Source: a virus
Direction: 5' to 3' (one strand)
Length of the DNA: 33,680 nt
IMG/VR virus record: IMGVR_UViG_3300035070_001969
Coordinates: 1 to 33,680 of that record
Shown: positions 10,265-16,704 of the stretch, one piece after another
Position numbering within the stretch: the stretch's first letter is position 1
Layout: every line of letters starts with the position of its first letter
Position numbers and translations under genes: made by a program
The notes under the pieces: generated by a model
Database searches by the model: none
Seen by the model: only the letters and a program-made list of their open reading frames with translations
What the model was told of the DNA's origin: nothing

Positions 10265-11452
10265 ATGAAACAAATTTTAACAATATTAGCATTATTTATA
10301 AGCTTTAATGCAATAGCTCAAGAAGAAAAGAAAAACTTTTTTAAAGAAGTTTATAAAGATTTTTTAAAGTACGGAACTTTTTATGCTGCCGGTAACATAG
10401 GTAATGCAAAAGAAGAACAACCTAAATACTTCATACGTACAGATCCAGAAAACTTATACGCGATACCAGACGTTGTTGATCAAACTATATATCATCCATT
10501 TGATTATAGATACGGAATTGGTATTAGGAAGCTAGCTAGATTTGATTATGAAATAAAAGGTCAAAACTTTTATAATGGCAAAGAAAGTAATGTAGCATTA
10601 TCAGCTCCTTCAGCTGCAGTGCAAGGTTTAGAATACATGTTACATTGGGAAAAACAAAGACACAACGGTGATGAGTTTAAAAATAAGAGATTATTTATTA
10701 GACACACTGGTAATTATCATATTGCTAAATTTGAATCAAGAGAGTCTGGTAATGTAGGATTTGAGTATCAGTCTGGTGAATTAAGAGCCAGGTTACCTAT
10801 TGGTAAGAAATTTAGTATATCTGCAGGTGCAATATATAGAACACATCAAAGACCTTATGGTTATAATCCTGTAGAAATATGGTTAAATGAAACAGATGAC
10901 AACGGTGGTATAGTTAACTATTGGTATGAATTAGGTTATGAGTATGGCTATGAAGATATATACTATCAAATGATAGACTGGGTAACAGGTGATTATTATT
11001 ATGATTGGTTTTGGAGAAACGAAGAAGGTGTTACAGTAGCGTATACAGATAGACAATTTAGAGATGATGTAATGCCTGGTTTATTAAATAGATATAATCA
11101 AGAACGTTGGGCTGAGCTAGATCCTTTTGCTGAAGTTGCTCCTGTTGTCGGTTTTGATTTTTATCATTATAAAAATAATTTTTGGCTGCATGCTTATGGT
11201 AGCTGGATATTACCTTATCACAAATATGTACAAGGTAATGAAGACTTTAGCTATTTACATAGAAATAGTTGGGGACTTGGAGGCCATAATAATTTACTTG
11301 AAGGTGAACAGTGGTCTGATTACCAAGCAGGTTTAATGTTTGGTTGGAAAGTAAGTAAAGCTTTGGGTGTATTTGTAGAGGGTGAGTATACCAAGTTTTG
11401 GGACAGTAAAATATATGGAACAAATTTTGGTATAAACTACACTTTTAGATAA
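10265..11452 (+). CDS. Exported, outer-membrane-like beta-rich protein
   Basis: The 395-residue product begins with a clear signal peptide (MKQILTILALFISFNAIAQ, cleavage after about residue 19). The mature part is rich in Tyr, Trp, Gly and Asn with alternating polar/aromatic strands and ends in FGINYTFR, as expected for a beta-barrel or beta-sandwich outer-membrane protein of Bacteroidetes. It follows the giant virion gene after 57 bases with no convincing promoter, and the next gene starts immediately at its stop. A phage protein exported by the host Sec system could alter the cell surface, for example to block superinfection, or aid lysis. It could instead be a virion protein, although the signal peptide argues against that. 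I do not recognise the family. Confidence 0.85.
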   Translation: MKQILTILALFISFNAIAQEEKKNFFKEVYKDFLKYGTFYAAGNIGNAKEEQPKYFIRTDPENLYAIPDVVDQTIYHPFDYRYGIGIRKLARFDYEIKGQNFYNGKESNVALSAPSAAVQGLEYMLHWEKQRHNGDEFKNKRLFIRHTGNYHIAKFESRESGNVGFEYQSGELRARLPIGKKFSISAGAIYRTHQRPYGYNPVEIWLNETDDNGGIVNYWYELGYEYGYEDIYYQMIDWVTGDYYYDWFWRNEEGVTVAYTDRQFRDDVMPGLLNRYNQERWAELDPFAEVAPVVGFDFYHYKNNFWLHAYGSWILPYHKYVQGNEDFSYLHRNSWGLGGHNNLLEGEQWSDYQAGLMFGWKVSKALGVFVEGEYTKFWDSKIYGTNFGINYTFR

Positions 11453-11754
11453 TGGAAGAACTATCAGAAAAATCACAAGTAAAGCTTGACATAAAAACAT
11501 TAATAGGTATAATAGTTAGTATTATATCTATAGCAGGTATATGGTTTGATCTAACAGCTAAAATAGGAGCTATAGACTCCACGCTTGTTAGGTTAGAATA
11601 TAACCAAACACTAAACGATGAATTTAGAATTAAATGGCCAAGAGGTGAAATGGGTGCATTACCTGATGATGCTAAACAAGATTTAAGAATTGAATACCTA
11701 CAGAAAGATGTAGACAAATTAATGTCAATAATTGAAGAATTAAAAGATAAATAA
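11452..11754 (+). CDS. Small membrane-anchored coiled-coil protein, copy A of a tandem pair
   Basis: The 100-residue protein has a charged N-terminus, one hydrophobic segment (about residues 17-33, LIGIIVSIISIAGIWF) and a C-terminal helical, coiled-coil-like tail ending in Glu/Lys repeats. Its ATG overlaps the stop of the upstream gene (TAATG), suggesting coupled translation. It resembles the next protein in layout and in the stretch from the charged N-terminus to the Trp-Phe pair, so the two are likely duplicates. Topology and location just before the lysis genes fit a holin/antiholin or inner-membrane spanin-like role. That is inference: no family motif is visible. Confidence 0.8.
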   Translation: MEELSEKSQVKLDIKTLIGIIVSIISIAGIWFDLTAKIGAIDSTLVRLEYNQTLNDEFRIKWPRGEMGALPDDAKQDLRIEYLQKDVDKLMSIIEELKDK

Positions 11755-11755
11755 A

Positions 11756-12040
11756 ATGGCAAAACAAATATCAGAAGAAACTAAAGTTACAATAGATTTA
11801 AAAACTATAGGTTTAGCTGGTGCAGGCATATTTAGCTTGGCAGCAATGTGGTTTACTTTACAAGCCGATATAGCTGAGGCGAAAGAGCTTCCCGCTCCAG
11901 TTATTGATAGAATAGAGTATGATCTGAAAGACGAGTTAATACGCCAAACAATTATGGATACTCAAGAAGATGTTGAGGCTATGAGAGATCAATTAGATAA
12001 AATTGATGAAAGATTATATGAAATACAAAAAAATAAATAA
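11756..12040 (+). CDS. Small membrane-anchored coiled-coil protein, copy B of a tandem pair
   Basis: This 94-residue protein has one hydrophobic segment (about residues 18-35, with AAMWFTLQADI) and a long amphipathic C-terminal helix (residues 60-94). It shares with the preceding protein the pattern E-x-K-V-x-(I/L)-D-(I/L)-K-T, the central MWF/IWF and a later IEYDLKDE/LEYNQTLNDE-type stretch, so both probably arose by duplication. Its stop overlaps the ATG of the next gene (TAATG). A lysis-linked membrane role is plausible from topology and neighbours but unproven. Confidence 0.8.
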   Translation: MAKQISEETKVTIDLKTIGLAGAGIFSLAAMWFTLQADIAEAKELPAPVIDRIEYDLKDELIRQTIMDTQEDVEAMRDQLDKIDERLYEIQKNK

Positions 12041-12453
12041 TGAAAAACATTTTAATTTTAATTTTAATACCATTTATATCATTTGCACAACAAGACGTTC
12101 CAGAAAAATATTGGATAGATGATTCAAATTTTGAAGATAAAATAAACAGTAACAATGCTTTTGGTGATGATGAAACAAAACCTATTGTTGTAGAGTTTTG
12201 GGCTAAATTTAATGAAGCTAATTGCTTTGCTGAGTGGGAAACAATAAAAAACGCTGTTTATTATAGAGTTGATATATCAAAAGCTCCTGAAGCAAAAAAG
12301 AAATACAGGGTTCGTATGGCACCCACGTTAATAATATTTAAAGACGGTATAAAAGAAACTGTTTTTAAAGCTGGTTTAGATTTAATGCTACCAGCAGATT
12401 TAAACGATATTCAAGAAGCCATTAATGAAATTAATAATGCAAGTAAATTTTAA
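12040..12453 (+). CDS. Exported thioredoxin-fold protein lacking the CxxC pair
   Basis: The product has 137 residues. Residues 1-17 (MKNILILILIPFISFAQ) are a signal peptide of flavobacterial type. The mature part follows the thioredoxin fold: a KPIVVEFWA strand (residues 47-55), a YYRVDIS strand, then MAPTLIIFKDG with the cis-Pro at 95. At the position of WCGPC the sequence reads AKFNEANC, so the redox pair is absent and only one Cys (62) remains nearby. It is therefore unlikely to be a normal disulfide oxidoreductase. It may act as a binding or chaperone domain in the periplasm. Start is set by TAATG overlap with the preceding gene. Confidence 0.82.
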   Translation: MKNILILILIPFISFAQQDVPEKYWIDDSNFEDKINSNNAFGDDETKPIVVEFWAKFNEANCFAEWETIKNAVYYRVDISKAPEAKKKYRVRMAPTLIIFKDGIKETVFKAGLDLMLPADLNDIQEAINEINNASKF

Positions 12454-12456
12454 GAT

Positions 12457-12498
12457 ATGTGTGGAATACCTAACTGTCCGTTTTGTTGCGGATGCTAA
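12457..12498 (+). CDS. Candidate 13-residue cysteine-rich micropeptide
   Basis: A complete ATG-to-TAA frame encodes MCGIPNCPFCCGC, five Cys in 13 residues. It starts three bases after the stop of the thioredoxin-fold gene, and its stop lies 11 bases before the next small gene, so it fills the gap neatly in an otherwise gapless operon. Cys spacing (C-x4-C-x2-C-C-x-C) could bind zinc or form disulfides. It is too short for statistics and might be chance. Confidence 0.4.
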   Translation: MCGIPNCPFCCGC

Positions 12499-12509
12499 AT
12501 AAATAAATT

Positions 12510-12653
12510 ATGTGGAAATTAACAAAACAATACTGGAAAGACGTATGGACTTTACTGTGGAGTAAAACTACAGTAGATGATATTATAATAGCTAAAGCAG
12601 CTAAAATAAAAGCTAAAGCTAGAGCTGTCAAAAAAGCAATTAAAAATGGATAA
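12510..12653 (+). CDS. Small Trp-rich, basic amphipathic peptide (47 aa)
   Basis: An ATG in the genome-typical AAATTATG context opens a 47-codon frame. The N-terminal half has four Trp (MWKLTKQYWKDVWTLLW), and the C-terminal half is a Lys/Ala helix (KAAKIKAKARAVKKAI). Its last eight bases overlap the start of the endolysin gene (ATGGATAA). The composition suggests a membrane-surface-binding helix, and its place directly before the endolysin suggests a lysis role. There is no recognised family. Confidence 0.68.
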   Translation: MWKLTKQYWKDVWTLLWSKTTVDDIIIAKAAKIKAKARAVKKAIKNG

Positions 12654-13107
12654 AATAAGTAAACATATAAGTTACAAAGAAGGTGTATATAGTATAACTG
12701 CTTTGAGACTTGGTTTAAAAAACGATCCCTCTGATGCTCATTTACAAAACATGAAGCTATTAGCAGAAAAAGTATTTGAACCTCTTAGAACGCACGTAGG
12801 AGGTCCTATAAAGATAAATTCGTTTTATCGTGGACCTGAACTTAATGCTGCAATCGGTGGGTCAGCAAAATCACAACATTGTCACGGTCAAGCAATGGAT
12901 ATAGACGACACGTTTGGTCACATGAAAAATTGTGATATGTATAAGTTTATTAAAGAAAACTTAGAGTTTGATCAAATGATATGGGAGTTTGGTGATGATA
13001 GTAATCCAGCGTGGGTACACGTAAGCTATGTAAATCCAGGTGAAAACAGAAAAAGATGTTTAAAAGCTTATCATGAAAACGGTAAGACTAAATACATGGT
13101 AATATGA
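12646..13107 (+). CDS. Endolysin: M15-family D,D/L,D-carboxypeptidase-like peptidase
   Basis: The 153-residue product carries the zinc peptidase signature of the M15 family: SFYRGPELNAAIGG (residues 59-72), then S-Q-H-C-H-G-Q-A-M-D with ligands His78 and Asp85, and a later WVHVSY with ligand His125. This fold cleaves peptide cross-links of peptidoglycan, and phages use it for lysis. Length is right for a single-domain enzyme. It has no signal peptide, so it would need a holin or other export. Its 3' end overlaps the next gene, a lipoprotein, by four bases (ATGA), and a two-TM holin candidate lies 0.9 kb downstream, which supports a lysis cassette. Confidence 0.92.
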   Translation: MDKISKHISYKEGVYSITALRLGLKNDPSDAHLQNMKLLAEKVFEPLRTHVGGPIKINSFYRGPELNAAIGGSAKSQHCHGQAMDIDDTFGHMKNCDMYKFIKENLEFDQMIWEFGDDSNPAWVHVSYVNPGENRKRCLKAYHENGKTKYMVI

Positions 13108-13526
13108 CAGATAAAGAAAGAGACTTAGGTAGAGTAATATCAATAACAGTTTTACTAGCAATATTATTACTTGCTATGTTAGCTAGTTGTTCACCTTATT
13201 ATTATCAAAGCAAAGGGCCTCAAGTAACTCACGTGTTAGCATTAACTGAAAACGGTGATACTTTAAAAATACCTATCAGAGATATAAGACCTAACGTAGT
13301 GTATAACGTGGTTGGTTATGATTGGTATAGACCATACAACGGTTACTACACTAGATGGGATAAACCATATTATCATCCAGGTTTGTACAACGTACATAAA
13401 CCTTTGTATAGTGGTAATAGCAATTATAATAATAATAATAATACGCCAACTATTAATAGACCGCCAAATAGACCAGTTATAAACCCACCTAATCCAGCAA
13501 AAGATAATCCTAAAAAAAATAATTAA
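13104..13526 (+). CDS. Lipoprotein with Asn/Pro-rich tail, candidate o-spanin
   Basis: Residues 11-28 form a hydrophobic signal segment followed by a lipobox LASC with Cys29 as the lipidation site. The mature region is Tyr-rich (PYYYQ, NGYYTRWDKPYYHPG) and ends in a low-complexity Asn and Pro-rich tail (RPPNRPVINPPNP). Proline-rich small lipoproteins next to endolysin genes often act as Rz1-type outer-membrane spanin subunits, but this one is 140 residues, longer than most Rz1 proteins. A surface lipoprotein with another role is possible. It overlaps the endolysin gene by four bases. Confidence 0.82.
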   Translation: MTDKERDLGRVISITVLLAILLLAMLASCSPYYYQSKGPQVTHVLALTENGDTLKIPIRDIRPNVVYNVVGYDWYRPYNGYYTRWDKPYYHPGLYNVHKPLYSGNSNYNNNNNTPTINRPPNRPVINPPNPAKDNPKKNN

Positions 13527-13528
13527 TT

Positions 13529-13786
13529 ATGCCAAAACCAGACGTAAGAAAAACTACTAAAGGTAAGAATAGAAACTTTAGAACTACTAAAGAAGGTGCT
13601 GGTATGACTAAAAAAGGAGTTGCAGCTTATAAACGTAAAAACCCTGGTAGTAAATTAAAAACAGCAGTAACAGGTAAAGTAAAGCCTGGTAGTAAAGCTG
13701 CTAAACGAAGAAAATCATTTTGCGCTAGATCAAAAGGTTGGACCGGTGAAAGAGGTAAAGCTGCTAGACGTAGATGGAAATGTTAA
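13529..13786 (+). CDS. Basic Cys-containing small protein (KSFCARSKGW type)
   Basis: The 85-residue product is about one third Lys/Arg. It contains GMTKKGVAAYKRKNPGSKLKTAV and, near the C-terminus, RRKSFCARSKGWTGERGKAA, ending WKC. I recall this motif set as a recurring domain of unknown function in marine phage proteins; that is memory, not a search. Start is in AATTATG, two bases after the lipoprotein stop. It is the first of a run of tiny basic proteins. DNA or RNA binding, or association with the virion, is inferred from charge only. Confidence 0.8.
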   Translation: MPKPDVRKTTKGKNRNFRTTKEGAGMTKKGVAAYKRKNPGSKLKTAVTGKVKPGSKAAKRRKSFCARSKGWTGERGKAARRRWKC

Positions 13787-13790
13787 TATT

Positions 13791-13958
13791 ATGAAATCAA
13801 GAGGATTAGGAGACACTATACATAAATTCACTACTAAGACTGGCATTAAGACAGCTGTAGATAGAGTATCAAAAGGTTTAAATATACCATGTGGTTGTGA
13901 AGGTAGGCGTAAAGCTATGAATGCTTTATTTCCATATTCACGTGGTGGTAAAAAATAA
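13791..13958 (+). CDS. Small basic protein (GLGDTIHKFTTKTGIK type)
   Basis: I place the start at 13791 (TTAATATTATG) rather than the in-frame ATG at 13746, which would lie inside the preceding gene. That gives 55 residues: a GLGDTIHKFTTKTGIKTAVD helix-forming core, an IPCGCEGRRKAMN segment with a Cys-Gly-Cys pair, then a LFPY-Gly-Gly-Lys end. The pattern of GLGDTI followed by CGC near the end recurs in small phage proteins as far as I remember. The function is unknown. Confidence 0.75.
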   Translation: MKSRGLGDTIHKFTTKTGIKTAVDRVSKGLNIPCGCEGRRKAMNALFPYSRGGKK

Positions 13959-13963
13959 ATATT

Positions 13964-14191
13964 ATGTGGGCATTATTTAAAGATAAAAACGAAATTAATG
14001 AAAAAAATGTTATAGGATTTATGTCATTTATAGTAATGACATTATTTGCTGTAGCAGATTTAGCAACAAGTGTGATAGCTGAAAAAGATCTTATTATTAA
14101 TGAAGTAGTTTATAACTCATTTGTATGGGTTACACTAGGTTGCTTTGGTATTAGTTCAATCGAAAAAATTAAAGGAAATGGGAAAAATTAG
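13964..14191 (+). CDS. Two-TM small membrane protein, holin candidate
   Basis: This 75-residue protein has a charged N-terminus and two hydrophobic helices (about residues 17-37, IGFMSFIVMTLFAVADLAT, and 48-66, VVYNSFVWVTLGCFG) joined by a short charged loop (AEKDLI), with a basic tail. That layout fits class II-type holins, and the gene is about 0.9 kb after the endolysin. Its 3' end overlaps the next small gene by 14 bases. A membrane protein with another function cannot be ruled out. Confidence 0.8.
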   Translation: MWALFKDKNEINEKNVIGFMSFIVMTLFAVADLATSVIAEKDLIINEVVYNSFVWVTLGCFGISSIEKIKGNGKN

Positions 14192-14318
14192 TCCAGCTTG
14201 TAAATCAGCTGCAAAAAGAAAATTTAAAGTATGGCCTAGCGCCTACGCTTCAGGATGGGGTGTAAGATGCACTAAAAAAGGCGGACCAGGTAAAATGGGA
14301 AAAGGTGGTAAAAAATAA
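14178..14318 (+). CDS. Small basic protein (PACKSAAKRKFKVWPSAYASGWG type)
   Basis: This is a 46-codon frame with ATG preceded by AAAGGAA, one of the few purine-rich ribosome-site-like sequences here. The central KVWPSAYASGWGVRCTK stretch with flanking Cys residues is a motif I recall from several phage and viral small proteins or domains. It ends in a Gly/Lys-rich tail. It overlaps the holin-candidate gene by 14 bases. Function unknown; charge suggests nucleic-acid contact. Confidence 0.72.
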   Translation: MGKISPACKSAAKRKFKVWPSAYASGWGVRCTKKGGPGKMGKGGKK

Positions 14319-14322
14319 TTAC

Positions 14323-14412
14323 ATGCCTAAGTGCTGGAAAGGCTACAAAAGAAAAGCTGGCACTAAAAAATACTCTAAAGGTAGTTGTGTAAAAATTAAA
14401 AAAAGAAGATAA
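14323..14412 (+). CDS. Tiny basic protein (29 aa, CWKGYKRK type)
   Basis: A 29-codon frame begins MPKCWKGYKRKAGTKKYSKG, then has a second Cys (GSC) and a KKRR end. It lies five bases after the previous stop, and its own TAA shares bases with the next ATG (TAATG). Two Cys flank a Lys-rich loop, similar to a knuckle-like module. It is very short, so confidence comes mainly from the perfect tiling of the operon. Confidence 0.62.
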   Translation: MPKCWKGYKRKAGTKKYSKGSCVKIKKRR

Positions 14413-14516
14413 TGGGATATGCTAGTGCAGCTCAACGTAAAGCGGTTTGGGCATCAAAAAACGAAAAGAAAAAAGGTAAAAAAACCAAAAGAAAAACTAG
14501 AAGAAAAAAGAAGTAA
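14412..14516 (+). CDS. Tiny basic protein (34 aa, GYASAAQRKAVWASK type)
   Basis: The 34-residue product begins MGYASAAQRKAVWASKNEKK and finishes as an almost pure Lys/Arg tail. The start overlaps the previous stop and the stop overlaps the next start, both as TAATG, which indicates coupled translation. The GYASAAQRKAVWAS core is one I have seen in phage proteins. The tail would bind nucleic acid or other polyanions. Confidence 0.65.
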   Translation: MGYASAAQRKAVWASKNEKKKGKKTKRKTRRKKK

Positions 14517-14908
14517 TGGGATTTAAAATGAAATCTTTTCATCAGTTGTTAAGCTTGCATCCAAGTTCTAACAAACTAGATAATGTCGTTAAGCTTGTTG
14601 ATATGCCTACTAACAAACATTGGGGTTATATTGATGAGAATAAAACTATATTTGTAAATAAAGATTTAAAACCTAAACAAATGCTTGAAACTATAAAGCA
14701 TGAAAAAGGACACAAAAGACAAATGAGTTTATTTGGTAAAGATCATGAACCTCAATTACAATTTAATAGTTTATACTACAAATGGAAAGCTAACCCAGGC
14801 GGTAAAAGCTTAAAAATAGCTACTGATCAAATAAATACAAAGAGTAGAAAATTACCATGGGAACAAGATGCTAATAAAACTTTAAAATCAAAAAATGAAA
14901 AATCATAA
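14516..14908 (+). CDS. Small zincin-like protein with HExxH motif
   Basis: The 130-residue product holds HEKGH (His62, Glu63, His66) inside a helix (MLETIKHEKGHKRQM), preceded by a strand-turn GYIDENKTIFVNKDL typical of compact zinc metallopeptidases. That strand-plus-HExxH pattern resembles ImmA/IrrE-like or other small zincins, but a clear third ligand is not obvious. It may process a phage or host protein. It sits among micro-genes and starts by TAATG overlap with the previous one. The ATG at 14516 is preferred over the Met five codons later because of the coupling. Confidence 0.75.
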   Translation: MGFKMKSFHQLLSLHPSSNKLDNVVKLVDMPTNKHWGYIDENKTIFVNKDLKPKQMLETIKHEKGHKRQMSLFGKDHEPQLQFNSLYYKWKANPGGKSLKIATDQINTKSRKLPWEQDANKTLKSKNEKS

Positions 14909-15017
14909 AATGTATTGTAAGGACGGATCTGTCCATGATGTAAGTAGTCTTAGAAAACATAAAGCACTTATGAAGAAAGGATGTGGTCATAAAAAACCTA
15001 AAAATGCCAAAAAGTAA
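14895..15017 (+). CDS. Tiny basic His/Cys-containing protein (40 aa)
   Basis: A 40-codon frame overlaps the zincin-like gene by 14 bases. It encodes MKNHKMYCKDGSVHDVSSLR followed by a Lys-rich segment with KKGCGHKK. Two Cys and several His could bind a metal. Its end overlaps the next gene start (15004) by 14 bases. Overlapped tiling on both sides and the lack of any better frame support it; function unknown. Confidence 0.58.
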   Translation: MKNHKMYCKDGSVHDVSSLRKHKALMKKGCGHKKPKNAKK

Positions 15018-15258
15018 AATTAAAGGTGGTGGAACAAAGAAAGTTTGTTTGCCATATAATAAATACAAAAGCATGAGCAAAGCTGAAAAGCAAAAAGTAA
15101 TACGTGCTAAACGTAGTGCTGCAGCTCAAGGTAAATATAAAAGATCTAGTAAGTCTAATGTAAAAGGCGCTAGAAAAAAAGGAGCTACACTACGTGATTG
15201 GTTCCAAAAAGAAAAATGGGTTAATATAGCTAATGGTAAGCCTTGTGGCGCTAAGTAG
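15004..15258 (+). CDS. Basic small protein with C-terminal RDWFxKEKWV...PCG motif
   Basis: I take the ATG at 15004 (MPKSKIKGGGTKK), not the in-frame ATG at 14983. It gives 84 residues, very rich in Lys/Arg, with CLPYNKYKSMSKAEKQKVI in the middle and LRDWFQKEKWVNIANGKPCG at the end. That end resembles a small domain of unknown function (DUF5872-like, by memory) found in phages and large viruses. It is the last rightward gene. Its stop overlaps the 3' end of the convergent leftward gene by eight bases, with no hairpin between them. Confidence 0.8.
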   Translation: MPKSKIKGGGTKKVCLPYNKYKSMSKAEKQKVIRAKRSAAAQGKYKRSSKSNVKGARKKGATLRDWFQKEKWVNIANGKPCGAK

Positions 15259-16078
15259 TTTTAACCCTTGATTTGTAATATTTAGTTCTTTCATTAGAGG
15301 CTGTTATTATCATTGGTAAGTTCTTTGCCCAGCCTGTATACTTAATACTTCTCTTTTTTAAATCACTTAATATATGCCAAGTAACTTGATTTGTTCTTGT
15401 TAACCAAGAAACAAATTGTTCTTCGAGATAAGTATCATGAGCACTTGCTGCCCTTAAATATATAGGTAAATGCCAGCTATGTGGATCGTGTGCGCTTATG
15501 TTTGATTTTTTAGATTTTTTATTATATCCAACTCTTTTAGCTGGTGTTGATTTTGTAAAGAAATCAAAGCCTATCAATGATAAGCTTTTATATGTTTTAA
15601 CTTTTTCTATAAACCACAATATAGTTAGAAAACCACTTGATGGTCTAAGATCAGTACCTATAATATCTTTATCAAAAACTTTCATAGTATCAATAATTTC
15701 TTTATCACTATACATTTCTTGATAACCATATTTTATTAAATGAGGACACATATGTTTTTCAATAACAAACTCTTTTAAATGAAAGTTACCTCTTGATCTA
15801 TTTAGTAATATGTGTGTATTTTCAAACTTACCACCAGGTTTAAAATGATCTTTCATTTTTCTAAACGCATGAGATCTAAACTGACCAGTAACCCATACAT
15901 CAACTCTTTCGCTTAGTGATTTTTCTTGTAATGATGTAGCTTCTAATGCTCTACCAAACTTAACAACTATATCGTGGCTTTCTATAAATTTAGCATGTTC
16001 ATGCTTCATTATTTCTACAGAATTACCAACAAATATAACTGATTTATCTTTTACTATTTTCCTAATATCTTTCTCCAT
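15251..16078 (-). CDS. GT29-like (sialyltransferase-type) glycosyltransferase, probable CMP-sugar user
   Basis: The 275-residue product shows the elements of the GT29 fold: VIFVGNS (residues 14-20) as the L-motif nucleotide site, an SHDIVVKFGRA strand, RPSSGF (145-150), SLIGFDFF (167-174), and an H-D-x-Y-L-E-E segment (214-220) at the position of the downstream His/Glu motifs. GT29 enzymes use CMP-activated sialic acids, and the operon also encodes CMP-Kdo synthetase, so a CMP-Kdo donor is a reasonable inference. The acceptor is unknown. There is no signal peptide, so it acts in the cytoplasm. It is the last gene of the leftward operon and overlaps the preceding gene by 25 bases. Confidence 0.75.
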   Translation of the reverse strand: MEKDIRKIVKDKSVIFVGNSVEIMKHEHAKFIESHDIVVKFGRALEATSLQEKSLSERVDVWVTGQFRSHAFRKMKDHFKPGGKFENTHILLNRSRGNFHLKEFVIEKHMCPHLIKYGYQEMYSDKEIIDTMKVFDKDIIGTDLRPSSGFLTILWFIEKVKTYKSLSLIGFDFFTKSTPAKRVGYNKKSKKSNISAHDPHSWHLPIYLRAASAHDTYLEEQFVSWLTRTNQVTWHILSDLKKRSIKYTGWAKNLPMIITASNERTKYYKSRVKTT

Positions 16079-16704
16079 TCATTTGCAAATTCACAATCTT
16101 TATACTCTTTAAACCAAGGTCCACCATTTGTAAAGTGTATACCCTTAGCGTTACTAGAACCATCTTGTTCTCCAACTAAATGATTCCATATTTTATCAAT
16201 CTCACTTATTTTGTTTTCAGCCCAAGCTAATTGGTGTAAATCCGCAGCGCTAGCATTGTCTAAATATTCTTTTGTTAAAATATCTTTTAACTTTTCATTA
16301 TTAAAAACCATTAATGAACTCCAGTTTTTTCTTGGATACGCTTTATTTACAATGCCGTCCATTTTGGTAGATTTTGATTCATAATACTTATGCTTAACAC
16401 AAGCTACTAAATCTCTATCGTTTAGTTGTTTAAAAATTTTAGCAACATCATCTCTAAATATAAAGTCATTATCACAAAACATAGACACACCTTTGTAGGC
16501 AGACATAAGTGGCACATAAAACCTAGTAAATGAAAACTCTGTTGATTCACCTTGTATATCTTTTCTACCATACACACCTTTGTTTATTAACTTATGTTTA
16601 TATAAAGGTATTACTTTAATGTTTTTGTTATATGCTTTAATCGAATTGTAGCATGCTTTAGTAGCGTCTGGGTATCTGCTATCATGCCCTATAAATACTC
16701 TCAT
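16054..16704 (-). CDS. GT-A-type (GT8-like) glycosyltransferase
   Basis: This 216-residue protein begins with an MRVFIGHDSRYPDATKACY strand-helix typical of nucleotide-sugar glycosyltransferases. It has an FCDNDFIF segment with Asp78-x-Asp80 as the metal-binding DxD motif, RKNWSSLMVFN (125-135), and HFTNGGPWF (190-198) near the end, as in GT8-like enzymes. The acceptor cannot be read from sequence. It overlaps kdsA by four bases (ATGA), so it belongs to the Kdo operon and probably acts on the same glycan as the GT29-like protein. Confidence 0.8.
   Translation of the reverse strand: MRVFIGHDSRYPDATKACYNSIKAYNKNIKVIPLYKHKLINKGVYGRKDIQGESTEFSFTRFYVPLMSAYKGVSMFCDNDFIFRDDVAKIFKQLNDRDLVACVKHKYYESKSTKMDGIVNKAYPRKNWSSLMVFNNEKLKDILTKEYLDNASAADLHQLAWAENKISEIDKIWNHLVGEQDGSSNAKGIHFTNGGPWFKEYKDCEFANEWRKILGK

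Noticed and set aside
11445-11762. Minus-strand open frame of 105 codons opposite the first membrane/coiled-coil gene
   Set aside because: It is antisense to a gene with a clear TAATG-coupled start and membrane layout, in an arm where all genes run rightward. Its Ser/Leu/Ile-rich composition is what antisense of AT-rich coding gives.
13425-13445. AATAAT-type microsatellite in the lipoprotein gene
   Set aside because: It codes for a short Asn run in a low-complexity tail in a very AT-rich genome. No sign of phase variation or slippage control.
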